64,000 nt of DNA from JAPWJZ01 sp966211335 (GCA_966211335.1 CBIHNF010000001.1:1860001-1924000); one strand, 5' to 3'. Counted from the first letter of the stretch, positions 35,257 through 43,421 are shown. Translations and numbers: made by a program. Notes: generated from the letters alone by a model not told the origin.

Positions 35257-36166
35257 CGGGCCCTCGCTTATAGCGGGTTTCATACAAAAGATAGCCTGCG
35301 GCTGCGAGGGCGAAGGGAAACAGGTTATACACCAGCCTGTATAGCGCCAGTGCAGCAAGAAGTTCCGGCAGGCTGGCACCCGGCATCCCCGCCACCATCG
35401 TTGCCTCGAAGACGCCGATGCCGCCCGGGACGCTGCTGATGATACCCAGACCTATTGCGCCGACATATAAAAGCATAAAATCGGGAAAGGGCGGCAGTGA
35501 CGCCGGGGGAAGAAGGACGTACAGGGCGCCGACCGCCGCGCCCATTTCAACAACGCCGAGGGCGGCCATTTTCAGCGCCACGCGCTTTTCCGGCACCGCG
35601 ATATTCCATTTCAGGATCCTGATGCGGGCTGGCGCCGCGGGTAGCCGCGCGAACAGCAACAGCAGCGTACAGCCGGCGAAAAAGCCTGCCAGATGCTTCC
35701 ACGATAATGCGCCCCCCGCGGAAAAAAGGCAGGAGAGAATGATGACAGCGACAAAACCCATCGCAATGCCGGCGCCGGCCAGCGCGAAAATGCGAAGTGT
35801 ATCGCCAAGGCTCACGCCCTGCGCCAGGTAGATCCGGCAGCGGATGGCCCCGCCCGTGACCGCATGGAAGCCGAGTGTATTCGAAAAGGCATTGCCGGTC
35901 GCTCCCGCGAATGCCGCGCGGCGCGCGGATATGCCGCCGGCATCAACACTTGCGGCCGCGTATACTTCGTACATCGCAAGGGCCAAAAAACTTATCGCCG
36001 TGAGCATGCCGGCGACGACGATGCGCCAATGCGGAGTCGCCCGCAACGCGTCTGCGATCTTGTCGGGCGAGAGCCCGGTGATCTGGCGATGCAAAATATA
36101 GATGCTGAACGAAAATATCGCGGTAGCGGCCAAAATTTTCAGCGCAGTTTTGGTATCAGGCGGCAT
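35228..36166 (-). CDS. MprF-like flippase/UPF0104 membrane protein
   Basis: This 312-residue protein has about eight membrane helices and matches the N-terminal flippase domain of lysylphosphatidylglycerol synthases. Characteristic parts are GNAFSNTLGFHAVTGGAIRCR and the C-terminal GLGIISSVPGGIGVFEATM. The aminoacyl-transferase domain of MprF is absent. In this setting, next to OlsA- and OlsB-like enzymes, it would be expected to move an aminolipid across the inner membrane. Its start overlaps the acyltransferase stop. Confidence 0.75.
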   Translation of the reverse strand: MPPDTKTALKILAATAIFSFSIYILHRQITGLSPDKIADALRATPHWRIVVAGMLTAISFLALAMYEVYAAASVDAGGISARRAAFAGATGNAFSNTLGFHAVTGGAIRCRIYLAQGVSLGDTLRIFALAGAGIAMGFVAVIILSCLFSAGGALSWKHLAGFFAGCTLLLLFARLPAAPARIRILKWNIAVPEKRVALKMAALGVVEMGAAVGALYVLLPPASLPPFPDFMLLYVGAIGLGIISSVPGGIGVFEATMVAGMPGASLPELLAALALYRLVYNLFPFALAAAGYLLYETRYKRGPVSLMAGSGE

Positions 36167-36941
36167 AGAGATTCTTTTCGGGAAGAAACAATCCCGCGCC
36201 GACGGCCGCCGCGCAGTCGGCGGCGAGCTTTTTCCGGTCGGTGTAGACGGAAAGATCAAGCGGCGTATGAAACGTAATCCGGATATGCGCCCCACGGCCC
36301 TTGGCAAATGCCCAGATATGCGGGCCGAGTGTCATTTCGCCATGCCAGGCATAGACGTCCCTGAGATTATCGTTCAGCCCTTTCTGCCCGGTCACGGACA
36401 TCAGCGAAATGGTCACCGGCTGGACGAGGAGGGGAGTGTCGGCGCCGTGATGCGACAAGGGTATGCTCAAAAGACTGGACTTGAACGGCAGGATCGCATC
36501 ACCGCGCGATGACGTGCCCTCCGCAAACAGAACCAGCGGCCTGCCCTGCGCGAGAGCCGCGCTTACAGAAGTTTTTACTTTCAGCGCGTCCTTGCGGTCA
36601 CGGCTGATGAAAACGGTTCGCTGCAGCTTGGAGAGAAACCCAAAGACCGGCCAGCCTGATAAATCCGCGCGCGCGATAAAAATGGGTTCGATGATGCTGC
36701 CCATCGCCGGCACGTCGAGGTATGAGAGATGATTAGAGACATAAAAGGCTTGGCCGCTACCCGGCAGCCGGCCTTCCCTTGTTACTTTTATGCCGAGTAC
36801 CGCGCATACGCCGCGATGCCAGAAACGGGGGATGGCAAAGGAGTGCCGCCCTTTGTGGAACAGCAAGACGACCATCTGCAGGGGGACGGTGACAAGTGTC
36901 AGCGCCGCGAGCGCCGCGAATTTGAGCACGGCCCTAAGCAT
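36156..36941 (-). CDS. OlsA/PlsC-like 1-acyl-glycerol-3-phosphate O-acyltransferase
   Basis: The 261-residue enzyme has an N-terminal membrane anchor and the acyltransferase motifs of the PlsC family: VSNHLSYLDVPAM (NHxxxxD), a block with FISRDRKDA, and FAEGTSSRGDAILPFKSSL. In ornithine-lipid synthesis OlsA adds the second fatty acid to lyso-ornithine lipid. The adjoining OlsB-like gene, overlapping by eight bases, makes that role likely, but a phosphatidic acid role is possible from sequence alone. Confidence 0.8.
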   Translation of the reverse strand: MLRAVLKFAALAALTLVTVPLQMVVLLFHKGRHSFAIPRFWHRGVCAVLGIKVTREGRLPGSGQAFYVSNHLSYLDVPAMGSIIEPIFIARADLSGWPVFGFLSKLQRTVFISRDRKDALKVKTSVSAALAQGRPLVLFAEGTSSRGDAILPFKSSLLSIPLSHHGADTPLLVQPVTISLMSVTGQKGLNDNLRDVYAWHGEMTLGPHIWAFAKGRGAHIRITFHTPLDLSVYTDRKKLAADCAAAVGAGLFLPEKNLYAA

Positions 36942-37728
36942 GTTGCAGTATTTTCTCGCCCATCGCAGCCCGGCCCAGATAGTTTTTATAGCGTAGGCCG
37001 ATATTCTTCATCTGGAGGACGATGCACACGTCGATCGTGTTGAACTGCGCGTCAATCACCGCGCCGTCGCCAATTTCCGCGCCTAAATTCAGGTAGCCGC
37101 GGAGCAGGGGCGGCAGTGCCCGCCGGATGTCGGCAGACGCCACGTCGCTGACCGGCTTGCCCGCCATGGGAATGTAAAGATGATCGAGCGCGCGCGGTCG
37201 CAAATCCGCCGGGGCGAGGTGGTGGTGATGCAGGTATGCCAGCGACCCCGCGTGCTTTTCGGCATCGAGTCCGTCGAACGACGCGCAGCCGAACATGAGA
37301 TCTATATTCTCGGCAAGCATGTAAACGCAGATCCACTGCCACAGCATGCGCAGCACGCTGCCCTGCCTATAGGGCTGCAACACGCAAGAGCGTCCCAGCT
37401 CGAGAATTTTTTTATCCGAGCGGAGCAAGGGAGAAATATCGTATTCATGCGCGCTGTAAAAGCCGCCGGCGCGCATGGCCTTCTCGCGGGTAATCAGGCG
37501 GTAGGTTCCGACCACCTGTTTGCGCGGGTCTTTTTGCGCATGGTCCTTGACGATCAGATGATCTGCGGCGTGGTCGAAACGATCCACATCAAGACGTGAA
37601 ATTTCCGTGATCTCGTTTCCTTGGGCCTTGCACTCGTCGTAAAATACCTGATAGCGCAAATGCTGTGCTGCCTCGATATCCTCAGCGGTTGTGGCGACGC
37701 CGACGGTTATGTTTTGTGACGGAGGCAT
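36934..37728 (-). CDS. OlsB-like GNAT family N-acyltransferase
   Basis: The 264-residue protein begins with the OlsB/hemolysin-like acyltransferase pattern HLRYQVFYDECKAQ and continues with VVGTYRLI, ELGRSCVLQPYR and GCASFDGLD. OlsB transfers a 3-hydroxyacyl group from acyl carrier protein to the alpha-amino group of ornithine, the first step to ornithine lipids, though other amino acids are used by relatives. AAGG lies six bases before the ATG. It is the first gene of the olsB-olsA-flippase operon and is divergent from the hydroxylase-like gene. Confidence 0.8.
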   Translation of the reverse strand: MPPSQNITVGVATTAEDIEAAQHLRYQVFYDECKAQGNEITEISRLDVDRFDHAADHLIVKDHAQKDPRKQVVGTYRLITREKAMRAGGFYSAHEYDISPLLRSDKKILELGRSCVLQPYRQGSVLRMLWQWICVYMLAENIDLMFGCASFDGLDAEKHAGSLAYLHHHHLAPADLRPRALDHLYIPMAGKPVSDVASADIRRALPPLLRGYLNLGAEIGDGAVIDAQFNTIDVCIVLQMKNIGLRYKNYLGRAAMGEKILQHA

Positions 37729-37877
37729 AGCGGCCTTTCAGGGGTGGCCAGTTAAGCAATAATTTTAACATCTGCCTGCTAATCGCCAACGCGAATATCT
37801 TCCGGATTTAAAATAATTCCGGGAACCAGATCGGACGTTGTGGCGTTGACACCGGTTGACGAATAAATTTGGCTGTC

Positions 37878-38561
37878 ATGGACCGAGAAACCGAACCCGC
37901 TTTCATCGACGCGTTTCGCCGCTTTATAGGTGCGGATGAGTTTCCCTGCGTCGGTGCCAAGGCCGCCGTCCAGCGGGACGGTATCGAGTTTTATCAGGCA
38001 GGAAATATAGAGGATTCTGCGCATGACAGGGCGCTGGCGGCCCAATTGCAGGCCTTCGCGGTACGCAACCTTTCGGAAGAGCTTTTCGTCAGCTTTGTGG
38101 CCGGTTTTCCAGATTCGCCCGAGATGAACGAAGCACGGTTCGAGGCAGCGCTGTGGGCGCGGCTGCAGAATATGCACAATATCGACGCCGAATTCTTCAC
38201 ATGGGATGCCAAGGTCAGTACGGACCCGCAATCGCCCGAATTCGGCATGTGTTTTGGCGGGCGCGCGTTTTTCATCGTCGGCCTGCATCCGCATTCAAGC
38301 CGCCCTGCGCGGCGTTTCCACCAGCCCGTCCTTGTCTTCAACCTCCACAGCCAGTTTGAAAAGCTCCGGTCGGAGGGGCGCTATCAGCGAATGAAGGAAG
38401 TCATCTTGCAGCGCGATATAAAATTGAGCGGCACTGCCAACCCGATGCTGGCCGAACATGGCGAAGGGTCGGGAGCGAAGCAATATAGCGGGCGCGCGGT
38501 TCCCCCCGAATGGCAATGCCCCTTCCGCAACATCGCGAGGACAGGACAAGATGCTGAATGA
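37878..38561 (+). CDS. YqcI/YcgG (GntA-like) heme-oxygenase-like protein
   Basis: This 227-residue protein belongs to the YqcI/YcgG family, which includes GntA, an N-hydroxylase acting on a guanidine group in guanitoxin synthesis. Conserved parts include FPCVGAKAA, FGMCFGGRAFFIVGLHP, PARRFHQPVLVFNLH and the ending PEWQCPFRN. No signal peptide is present. The substrate here is unknown. Beside ornithine-lipid-type genes, modification of an ornithine- or arginine-derived headgroup is a possible role. It overlaps the DUF1989 gene by 11 bases. Confidence 0.75.
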   Translation: MDRETEPAFIDAFRRFIGADEFPCVGAKAAVQRDGIEFYQAGNIEDSAHDRALAAQLQAFAVRNLSEELFVSFVAGFPDSPEMNEARFEAALWARLQNMHNIDAEFFTWDAKVSTDPQSPEFGMCFGGRAFFIVGLHPHSSRPARRFHQPVLVFNLHSQFEKLRSEGRYQRMKEVILQRDIKLSGTANPMLAEHGEGSGAKQYSGRAVPPEWQCPFRNIARTGQDAE

Positions 38562-39132
38562 AATCGAGCCACGCAGCGGGGTGGCGTTTTATCTTGATAA
38601 GGGTCAGTTCCTGAAGGTGATTGATCCGCAAGGGCAACAGGTGGCCGACCTGCTGGCCTATAACCGCCACGATACGGGCGAAGTCATTTCTTCGGGAAGA
38701 ACGCTGGATTACGCGAGCAAGATCTATCTTTCCAAAAATGATCCGCTCTATTCAAATCGCAGCAATGTCATGCTGGAAATTACCGAGGATACGGTGGGCC
38801 GGCACGACTTTTTACTGACTCCCTGTTCGGCCGAGATGTTTAGAAAAATATACGGCGACGAAAAACCGCACCGGGGATGCTTCGGCAACCTTGCGGCAGC
38901 GCTGGAGCCGCATGGCATATTGCCCGACCAGATACCCACCGCTTTCAATATTTTCATGAATGTGCCGATCGATGGGACGACCGGCATTCTGCGGGTCGAT
39001 CCGCCCCTCAGCAAGCCGGGTGACTTCGTCATTTTCCGGGCCGAGATGGACCTCATCATCGGCCTGACCGCCTGTTCGGCTGGCCAGTCGAACAATTTTT
39101 CGTTCAAGCCCATACATTTTGAAATCGATTGA
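38551..39132 (+). CDS. DUF1989/urea carboxylase-associated family protein
   Basis: The 193-residue protein shows the family landmarks: FLKVIDPQGQQVADLLAY, VMLEITEDTVGRHDFLLTPC, NIFMNVPIDGTTG and GDFVIFRAEMDLIIGLTACSAGQSNNF. Family members are encoded with urea carboxylases and are often found beside YqcI/YcgG hydroxylases, as here, suggesting a joint step on guanidine- or urea-type nitrogen. AGGACAGGACAAG is upstream of the ATG. It closes the lipid-like cluster. Confidence 0.75.
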   Translation: MLNEIEPRSGVAFYLDKGQFLKVIDPQGQQVADLLAYNRHDTGEVISSGRTLDYASKIYLSKNDPLYSNRSNVMLEITEDTVGRHDFLLTPCSAEMFRKIYGDEKPHRGCFGNLAAALEPHGILPDQIPTAFNIFMNVPIDGTTGILRVDPPLSKPGDFVIFRAEMDLIIGLTACSAGQSNNFSFKPIHFEID

Positions 39133-39162
39133 GGATCCATTTGGATCTAGATGTCGAGGCTT

Positions 39163-39280
39163 GTTACACAGGTTCTTACACGGTTGACTTTTTGGCAGCA
39201 AATTCTCTAAAAATATGGTGTAACTCATAGCCGAAAGCGACTTAAAATCGGGTTCCGATAACGCCGAAGTACTTCGGCGT
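39163..39280 (+). repeat. Degenerate att-like site with arm repeats, core-like sequence and palindrome
   Basis: A TTACACA pair (39163-39183) is followed 64 bases after its second repeat by GACTTAAAAT (39239-39248), which resembles the GACTCAAAAT core. A perfect 20-base palindrome follows at 39261-39280. In the two right-end sites the distance is 66 bases. No tRNA 3' half follows, so this may be an eroded boundary between two accreted modules. Confidence 0.45.
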
Positions 39281-39406
39281 GGAAAACGATTGCTACCCTG
39301 AAGCATCAAAGGTCGGACGACCGACTGCTGCAGGGGCGCAATGACAAATGAACATTGTCATGGTGGCGGTAAGCTCCCTGTACAGGGGGCAGCCAGCGCA
39401 CTAATT

Positions 39407-40075
39407 TTAAAGACTGTTGATTGGAGCTATACATTCTTCGCCGTGATTTTTGTAAGAGTTCATGTATTGAGAAACTTCAACGCCTTTCATTTGGCTAGCA
39501 GGATACGGGGCGAGAAACGACTTTAGCTCGTCGCTAGAGGTCTCCGCTGCGAGCCAAGCGCCCATCATATTGTTTGTAATCGCTACTGGCATCCGGTTAT
39601 GTATTTTACCCACTACTTCATTTGCAGTTGTTGTGATGATCGAGAAGGTTTCTAATTTTTCACCTTCTGGCGATCTCCATTCACTCCATAGGCCAGAGAA
39701 TGAAAAAATTCCCTCGTTCGGTGTGAAGAAGGTTGGATATTTTTCTTTACCTACGGTTTTCCACTCATAAAACCCTGTGACTGGAACGATGCAGCGTTTT
39801 CTTTTGAAGCTGTCTCTAAACGCGGGCTTTTCTGCGACCGTTTCTCCCCGCGCGTTAATCATCGTGGCTGCTTTTTTGGTATCCAATGACCAGTGCGGTA
39901 CTAAACCCCATTTCATGAGACGTATTTCACGGCCCTGTTCGGTCTCAATAATGACAGGCGCTTTTTGAGTGGGGGCTACGTTGTAGCTTCCTTCCCACTC
40001 GTCATTGTTGTTGTGAGCGTCATAGTATGCCCTGATCTTTTCCCACTTCTCGATGTTCGCAAACCGTCCGCACAT
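39407..40075 (-). CDS. SRAP (YedK/HMCES-like) DNA damage peptidase
   Basis: The 222-residue protein has the invariant N-terminal Cys2 (MCGRF) that crosslinks to abasic sites in single-stranded DNA, then SYNVAPTQ, KWGLVPHW and INARGETV. HNRMPVAI in the C-terminal half carries the active-site His. The gene shares a TAATG overlap with umuC and is the last gene of the SOS operon. It probably protects abasic DNA left by damage or by replication and transfer of the element. Confidence 0.92.
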   Translation of the reverse strand: MCGRFANIEKWEKIRAYYDAHNNNDEWEGSYNVAPTQKAPVIIETEQGREIRLMKWGLVPHWSLDTKKAATMINARGETVAEKPAFRDSFKRKRCIVPVTGFYEWKTVGKEKYPTFFTPNEGIFSFSGLWSEWRSPEGEKLETFSIITTTANEVVGKIHNRMPVAITNNMMGAWLAAETSSDELKSFLAPYPASQMKGVEVSQYMNSYKNHGEECIAPINSL

Positions 40076-41343
40076 TATTCGGCCCTCACTTGCATGAGAC
40101 TGTCCCAGTCCGTTGTGAAGTTGCGAGACTTAAGCGACGATACGCCCACCCATTCGCGGTTTATGCCGGAGGCTGCGTAGAACGCGGTCCTCTGGCCCCA
40201 TTTGCTGTTCAGTGAATCCATCGCTTTCATTAGCTTTGCCTGTTGCTCGGTGTCTCTTGTGTCGAAGAGGTCGCCGGTATGCTTGCCCGCTTCTACGAGG
40301 TCAGTCAGTATGACGCCGCATTTCATGTAGCGGTAGCCTGGTTTATACATTTTCCGGAGCGACCAAACCGCGTAATGCAGCAATTCCGGAGTGTAATTGG
40401 TGTGATGCGGCAGCGCAAAGGACATTTGCGGCGCATAAAAAGGGTCTTTGACTTTATCAGTCGCATGAGGACTTGTGTGCATAAAGATAAGCATATGCTT
40501 TGCTTGCAGATTCTCGCGGCGGAGCTTTTCGCCAGCGCGGGACACATAAGAGGCAAGCGCCTCTTTTAGTTCCTCATAATCCGTTATGCGTTTGCCGAAG
40601 CTGCGCGAGACGGTAATCCCCTTTTTCGGATCGGCTTCCGGCTCCAGTTCGAGACATGGGATGCCCCGCAGCTCCTGCGCGGTACGCAGGCCGACGACCG
40701 ACATATTTTTGCGAAGCCAGGTATCGGGCAGCTGCGCGAATTTCAAGGCCGTATCCACCCCGTGAGACTGCAGCATTTTGGAATATTGAGAGCCGATGCC
40801 CCATATGTTCCTGACCTCGAATTTTGCGAGAACGGGAAGCCAGTTTTCCGGTGTATCGAGAATGCAGGTGCCATCATATGTCGCATTCTTTTTTGCTGTG
40901 TGGTTGGCGAGTTTTGCCAGTGTCTTGGTTGGCGCAATGCCAACACTGACGGGAATCCCTGTCCATTGGCGCACCGTAGTCCGTATGTTACGGGCGAGCG
41001 CCGGGAGGTTGCTGAAACCTTTCAGGGAAAGAAAGGCTTCATCGATGGAGTATATCTCCATATCCGGCGAGTACTGCGCCAGCGTTTCCATGACCCGCTG
41101 GGACATATCGCCGTAGAGAGGATAGTTGGAGGAAAAAATAGCGACATTATTCCGCGTCAGAATGTCCTTGATCTTGAAGTAGGGGCCGCCCATGTCGATG
41201 CCGAGTGCCTTGGCTTCAGCGCTTCGGGCAATAACGCAGCCATCGTTGTTGGAGAGGACAACTATAGGCCGACCGCGCAGCTTCGGGTCGAAGACACGCT
41301 CGCATGAAGCGTAGAAATTATTGCAGTCGATCAGGGCAAACAT
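40075..41343 (-). CDS. umuC: Error-prone DNA polymerase V catalytic subunit
   Basis: UmuC is a Y-family polymerase for translesion synthesis. The 422-residue length is normal. The catalytic palm carries FALIDCNNFYASCERVF at the start and the acidic YSIDEAFLSL around residue 105. The helix-hairpin-helix region is KFEVRNIWGIG, and the C-terminal little-finger domain follows. It lies one base after umuD and overlaps the SRAP gene, so the three are co-translated. Confidence 0.95.
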   Translation of the reverse strand: MFALIDCNNFYASCERVFDPKLRGRPIVVLSNNDGCVIARSAEAKALGIDMGGPYFKIKDILTRNNVAIFSSNYPLYGDMSQRVMETLAQYSPDMEIYSIDEAFLSLKGFSNLPALARNIRTTVRQWTGIPVSVGIAPTKTLAKLANHTAKKNATYDGTCILDTPENWLPVLAKFEVRNIWGIGSQYSKMLQSHGVDTALKFAQLPDTWLRKNMSVVGLRTAQELRGIPCLELEPEADPKKGITVSRSFGKRITDYEELKEALASYVSRAGEKLRRENLQAKHMLIFMHTSPHATDKVKDPFYAPQMSFALPHHTNYTPELLHYAVWSLRKMYKPGYRYMKCGVILTDLVEAGKHTGDLFDTRDTEQQAKLMKAMDSLNSKWGQRTAFYAASGINREWVGVSSLKSRNFTTDWDSLMQVRAE

Positions 41344-41344
41344 A

Positions 41345-41809
41345 CTAGCGGGCTTTGAATAGGATGTAGGTCACGACACCGAAAATCTCGAAGCCCATAT
41401 CCTCCGTTACCTCGATGGGCTTATAAGCCGGATTTTCGGGCATGAGCCGAATGATGCCGTTTTTTTTGTAAAGGCGCTTGCAGACATATTCATCGTATAG
41501 GCCTGCAACGATGATTGAGTTGTGAACCGCTGGCTCCGCGCGGTCCACGACGAGAATGTCTCCGTCGCGTAAATTTGCGTCTCGCATACTGTCGCCTTTT
41601 ACGCGGAGGTAAAAGGTCGCCGATGGGTGCTTGACGATGTGCTGGAGCAGATCGAGACGTTTTTGCAGATGGTCGTCCGCAGGCGAAGGAAATCCCGCCG
41701 AAACCGGAGACGAATAGAAGGGCAGCAAGACGCCGGAGGGGGCGACGACAGGATATAAAACGAGCGGTGGTCTTTGATGGAGGGGAGCCGCAGCGGCAAC
41801 GTCAGGCAT
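41345..41809 (-). CDS. umuD: UmuD-like SOS mutagenesis peptidase
   Basis: UmuD self-cleaves on contact with RecA filaments and becomes the UmuC subunit of polymerase V. The 154-residue product has the probable Ala-Gly cleavage site in VSAGFPSPADDH, the catalytic Ser in VKGDSMRDA and the Lys in EYVCKRLY. The start at 41809 was chosen by comparison with the family. The frame is open upstream into the preceding small gene. It overlaps that gene by eight bases. Confidence 0.9.
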   Translation of the reverse strand: MPDVAAAAPLHQRPPLVLYPVVAPSGVLLPFYSSPVSAGFPSPADDHLQKRLDLLQHIVKHPSATFYLRVKGDSMRDANLRDGDILVVDRAEPAVHNSIIVAGLYDEYVCKRLYKKNGIIRLMPENPAYKPIEVTEDMGFEIFGVVTYILFKAR

Positions 41810-41993
41810 TCGGGAATTCTTTCGCCATCTGGTCGCAGGCGTGAATGACATCATCAGCGGCGTCGTAAAGGTTGCCCGCATAGGGAACCTTGCTCTTAAA
41901 GCGGGCGCAGGCGATACGGGCCACCGTAAGCGCATCCTGAAGCTCACGAAGCTCGCCCTCTTTCGGGGTCTTTTCCTGTTTAAATGCTGTCAT
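41802..41993 (-). CDS. Small protein preceding umuD (63 aa)
   Basis: This 63-residue protein has a Lys/Glu-rich N-terminus and a helical centre with LQDALTVARIACARF. CAGGAGAAAA lies before the ATG, a strong ribosome site. It overlaps umuD by eight bases and is the first gene of the operon downstream of the LexA box, so it should be made during the SOS response. I recognise no domain. A role in controlling UmuDC or recombination is inference. Confidence 0.7.
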   Translation of the reverse strand: MTAFKQEKTPKEGELRELQDALTVARIACARFKSKVPYAGNLYDAADDVIHACDQMAKEFPNA

Positions 41994-42046
41994 TGGTTTT
42001 CTCCTGACGAAGGGGCGAGTCTAAGTCAGGATAACTGAAGAAATAT

Positions 42047-42061
42047 GAACAGACAAGGAAC
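42047..42061 (-). promoter_or_regulatory. Alphaproteobacterial LexA box (GAAC-N7-GAAC)
   Basis: GAAC at 42047 and GAAC at 42058 are separated by seven bases. This is the direct-repeat LexA site of alphaproteobacteria (GTTC-N7-GTTC on the other strand). It lies 54 bases upstream of the small gene that leads umuD-umuC-SRAP, and indicates SOS control of the operon. Confidence 0.8.
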
Positions 42062-42331
42062 ATATAGCAAACATATATAATACAACCAGTTAGTAGGGAA
42101 ATCAAGAGCCCTTATAAAAAATGTCCACAGAATCATCCACAGGATCAACGCCTTGCTGAGTGTCTCCTGTTTTTTATAGGTCATGCAGAGACGTATGAAA
42201 GGCGTCCCGGTTAGAAGTCCGAGGTGCAGCTTGTCCGTTATTTATTCGCATATAGGTTAAAGAGCGACGGTGAAGCAAATCGTGCTTCTTCGGCTTCCGT
42301 CTCTCACTAGCCTTTTATACTGAAAAAGAGC

Positions 42332-42361
42332 GAGGGTGCGCTTTTGGCGCACCCTCTTTTC
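42332..42361 (-). terminator. Intrinsic terminator after the 63-residue gene
   Basis: A perfect ten-base stem GAGGGTGCGC/GCGCACCCTC with a five-base loop, flanked by T-rich and A-rich ends. It follows the stop of the minus-strand gene at 42363 and may work on both strands. Confidence 0.75.
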
Positions 42362-42362
42362 T

Positions 42363-42554
42363 TTAAAATTTCGGCCGCTGCTGGCGGCGATGAGCGATAG
42401 AGGACTGGATATTCTGAAGGGTAATCATTGTGAGCGGCCAATCCTGAAGATCTCGGTGCTTGCTGTTGAGGTCATTAAGGACCGCGCAGTATTTGGAGCG
42501 CAGTTCCGGCTCGGAGAGGTGGTCGAGTTCTGATTGGGTGATGAGCTGGGTCAT
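42363..42554 (-). CDS. Small conserved-looking protein (63 aa)
   Basis: The 63-residue product starts MTQLITQSELDHL and is helical and basic, with a C-terminal Arg/Gln-rich end. GAGGAGAAG is five bases before the ATG, a near-perfect ribosome site, and a terminator follows at once, which supports it being a real gene. No domain is recognised. It lies alone between the SOS operon and ardC. Confidence 0.7.
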   Translation of the reverse strand: MTQLITQSELDHLSEPELRSKYCAVLNDLNSKHRDLQDWPLTMITLQNIQSSIAHRRQQRPKF

Positions 42555-43155
42555 GTTCTTCTCCTCGTTTTTGGCCGCGAACCATCACGGCCTTCATGAC
42601 GAAGACAAGGCAGGGCGTATCGCCACAGCCGCACTCGCTCGAAACGAAGTGGAGAAGCCGTCAGGCTTGCGGCGACAGGGGCGAACCCCTGCAAGGTCGA
42701 GGATGAAGAGACGTATGGTTTTGAGGCCATCGGGAGAAATGACCCAAGTCTAAAATTCCAGTTCCTGAATACTGAAAAGAGTTGGGCGAACGCGCTTTAC
42801 GCGCCGAGGCTCTATGGGCTCCGCGCACTATGCCAGCTGGAGTAGCTGTCATAGCCCATGCGGGTGACGATCCCTTTCGCAGGGAAAAGGGGCATTCGGG
42901 AAAAGAGTCATAATTAAGAGGGTTGCTAAGGGCTGTTGCCCTCGCGCCCTCAAGGGTCTTCGATAAACGGAAAAAGCCGTATCCCCATGCTTCCGCGCCC
43001 CGCCAGCTGCGCTGGGCTAAGTGGGGGCTTGTGCAGCATGGGTGATACCCCTCGGCCTTTCCCGCCCTTGCGGTTGCTACCCCATCCTCGCCGGAGGGCA
43101 GAAGTGCATATGCGAGACGCAAAGCACTTTTAACCCAAGGAAAGAGGATAGAGAA
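42555..43155. other. Non-coding stretch before ardC region
   Basis: About 600 bases without a convincing gene. The long minus frame at 42661-43176 has no ribosome site and an atypical composition. The stretch contains short repeats of the type CTTACGC and GGGCTGTTGCCCTCGCGCCC, giving potential hairpins, and may be the leader or promoter region for the ardC operon. Confidence 0.5.
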
Positions 43156-43407
43156 ATGACCCAAGCACAAACCCACAATCTGGAATGGAACGGCATCACT
43201 TTGGAAATCGAAGTAGAGGCAGACCAGCTTTCCAGCCGTATCACGGGCGAAGAATACTCAATGATTAAGGTCAGAAGCCTTCAACCGCTTCATGCCGCTT
43301 TGCCTTTGGCAGAGCGCGGGTTTTATCGCGACAGCGTAGCAGCTACGACTCTTCGGGCAGCTGGCGGAGCGGTCGCCTATGTTGATGTCATGCTGGCTGC
43401 GGCTTAA
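43156..43407 (+). CDS. Small protein upstream of ardC (83 aa)
   Basis: This 83-residue protein starts MTQAQTHNLEWNGITLEIE, with a short beta-rich N-terminal part and an Ala-rich helical end (VAYVDVMLAAA). AAGGAAAGAGGA precedes the ATG at 43156. The gene sits 14 bases before ardC and is probably co-transcribed. No family is recognised. A partnership with ArdC is inference from position. Confidence 0.7.
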   Translation: MTQAQTHNLEWNGITLEIEVEADQLSSRITGEEYSMIKVRSLQPLHAALPLAERGFYRDSVAATTLRAAGGAVAYVDVMLAAA

Positions 43408-43421
43408 GGGAGGGCGAGAAT

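Larger units (their letters stand above)
41994..42362. other. Intergenic region with SOS promoter
   Basis: No gene is seen. It contains the LexA box at 42047, an AT-rich segment likely to hold the operon promoter, and the terminator hairpin described separately at its right end. A short run resembling DnaA or palindromic sequence (TCCACAGAATCATCCACAGG) was noted near 42123 but does not make an origin on its own. Confidence 0.6.

Noticed and set aside
37779..38294. 171-residue minus frame overlapping the YqcI/YcgG-like gene
   Set aside because: Mostly antisense to a recognised gene. Its last 35 residues look protein-like, but there is no start or ribosome site for them alone.
39239..39300. 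Possible remnant of a tRNA-Leu with anticodon TAA
   Set aside because: GACTTAAAATC resembles an anticodon loop, but no acceptor or T arm follows, so it is kept only as a core-like sequence.
42120..42150. Replication origin-like repeats (TCCACAG twice)
   Set aside because: Two short repeats without a replication initiator gene or iterons are not enough.
42661..43176. 171-residue minus frame upstream of ardC
   Set aside because: No ribosome site, unusual composition, and it overlaps the start of the small gene at 43156.
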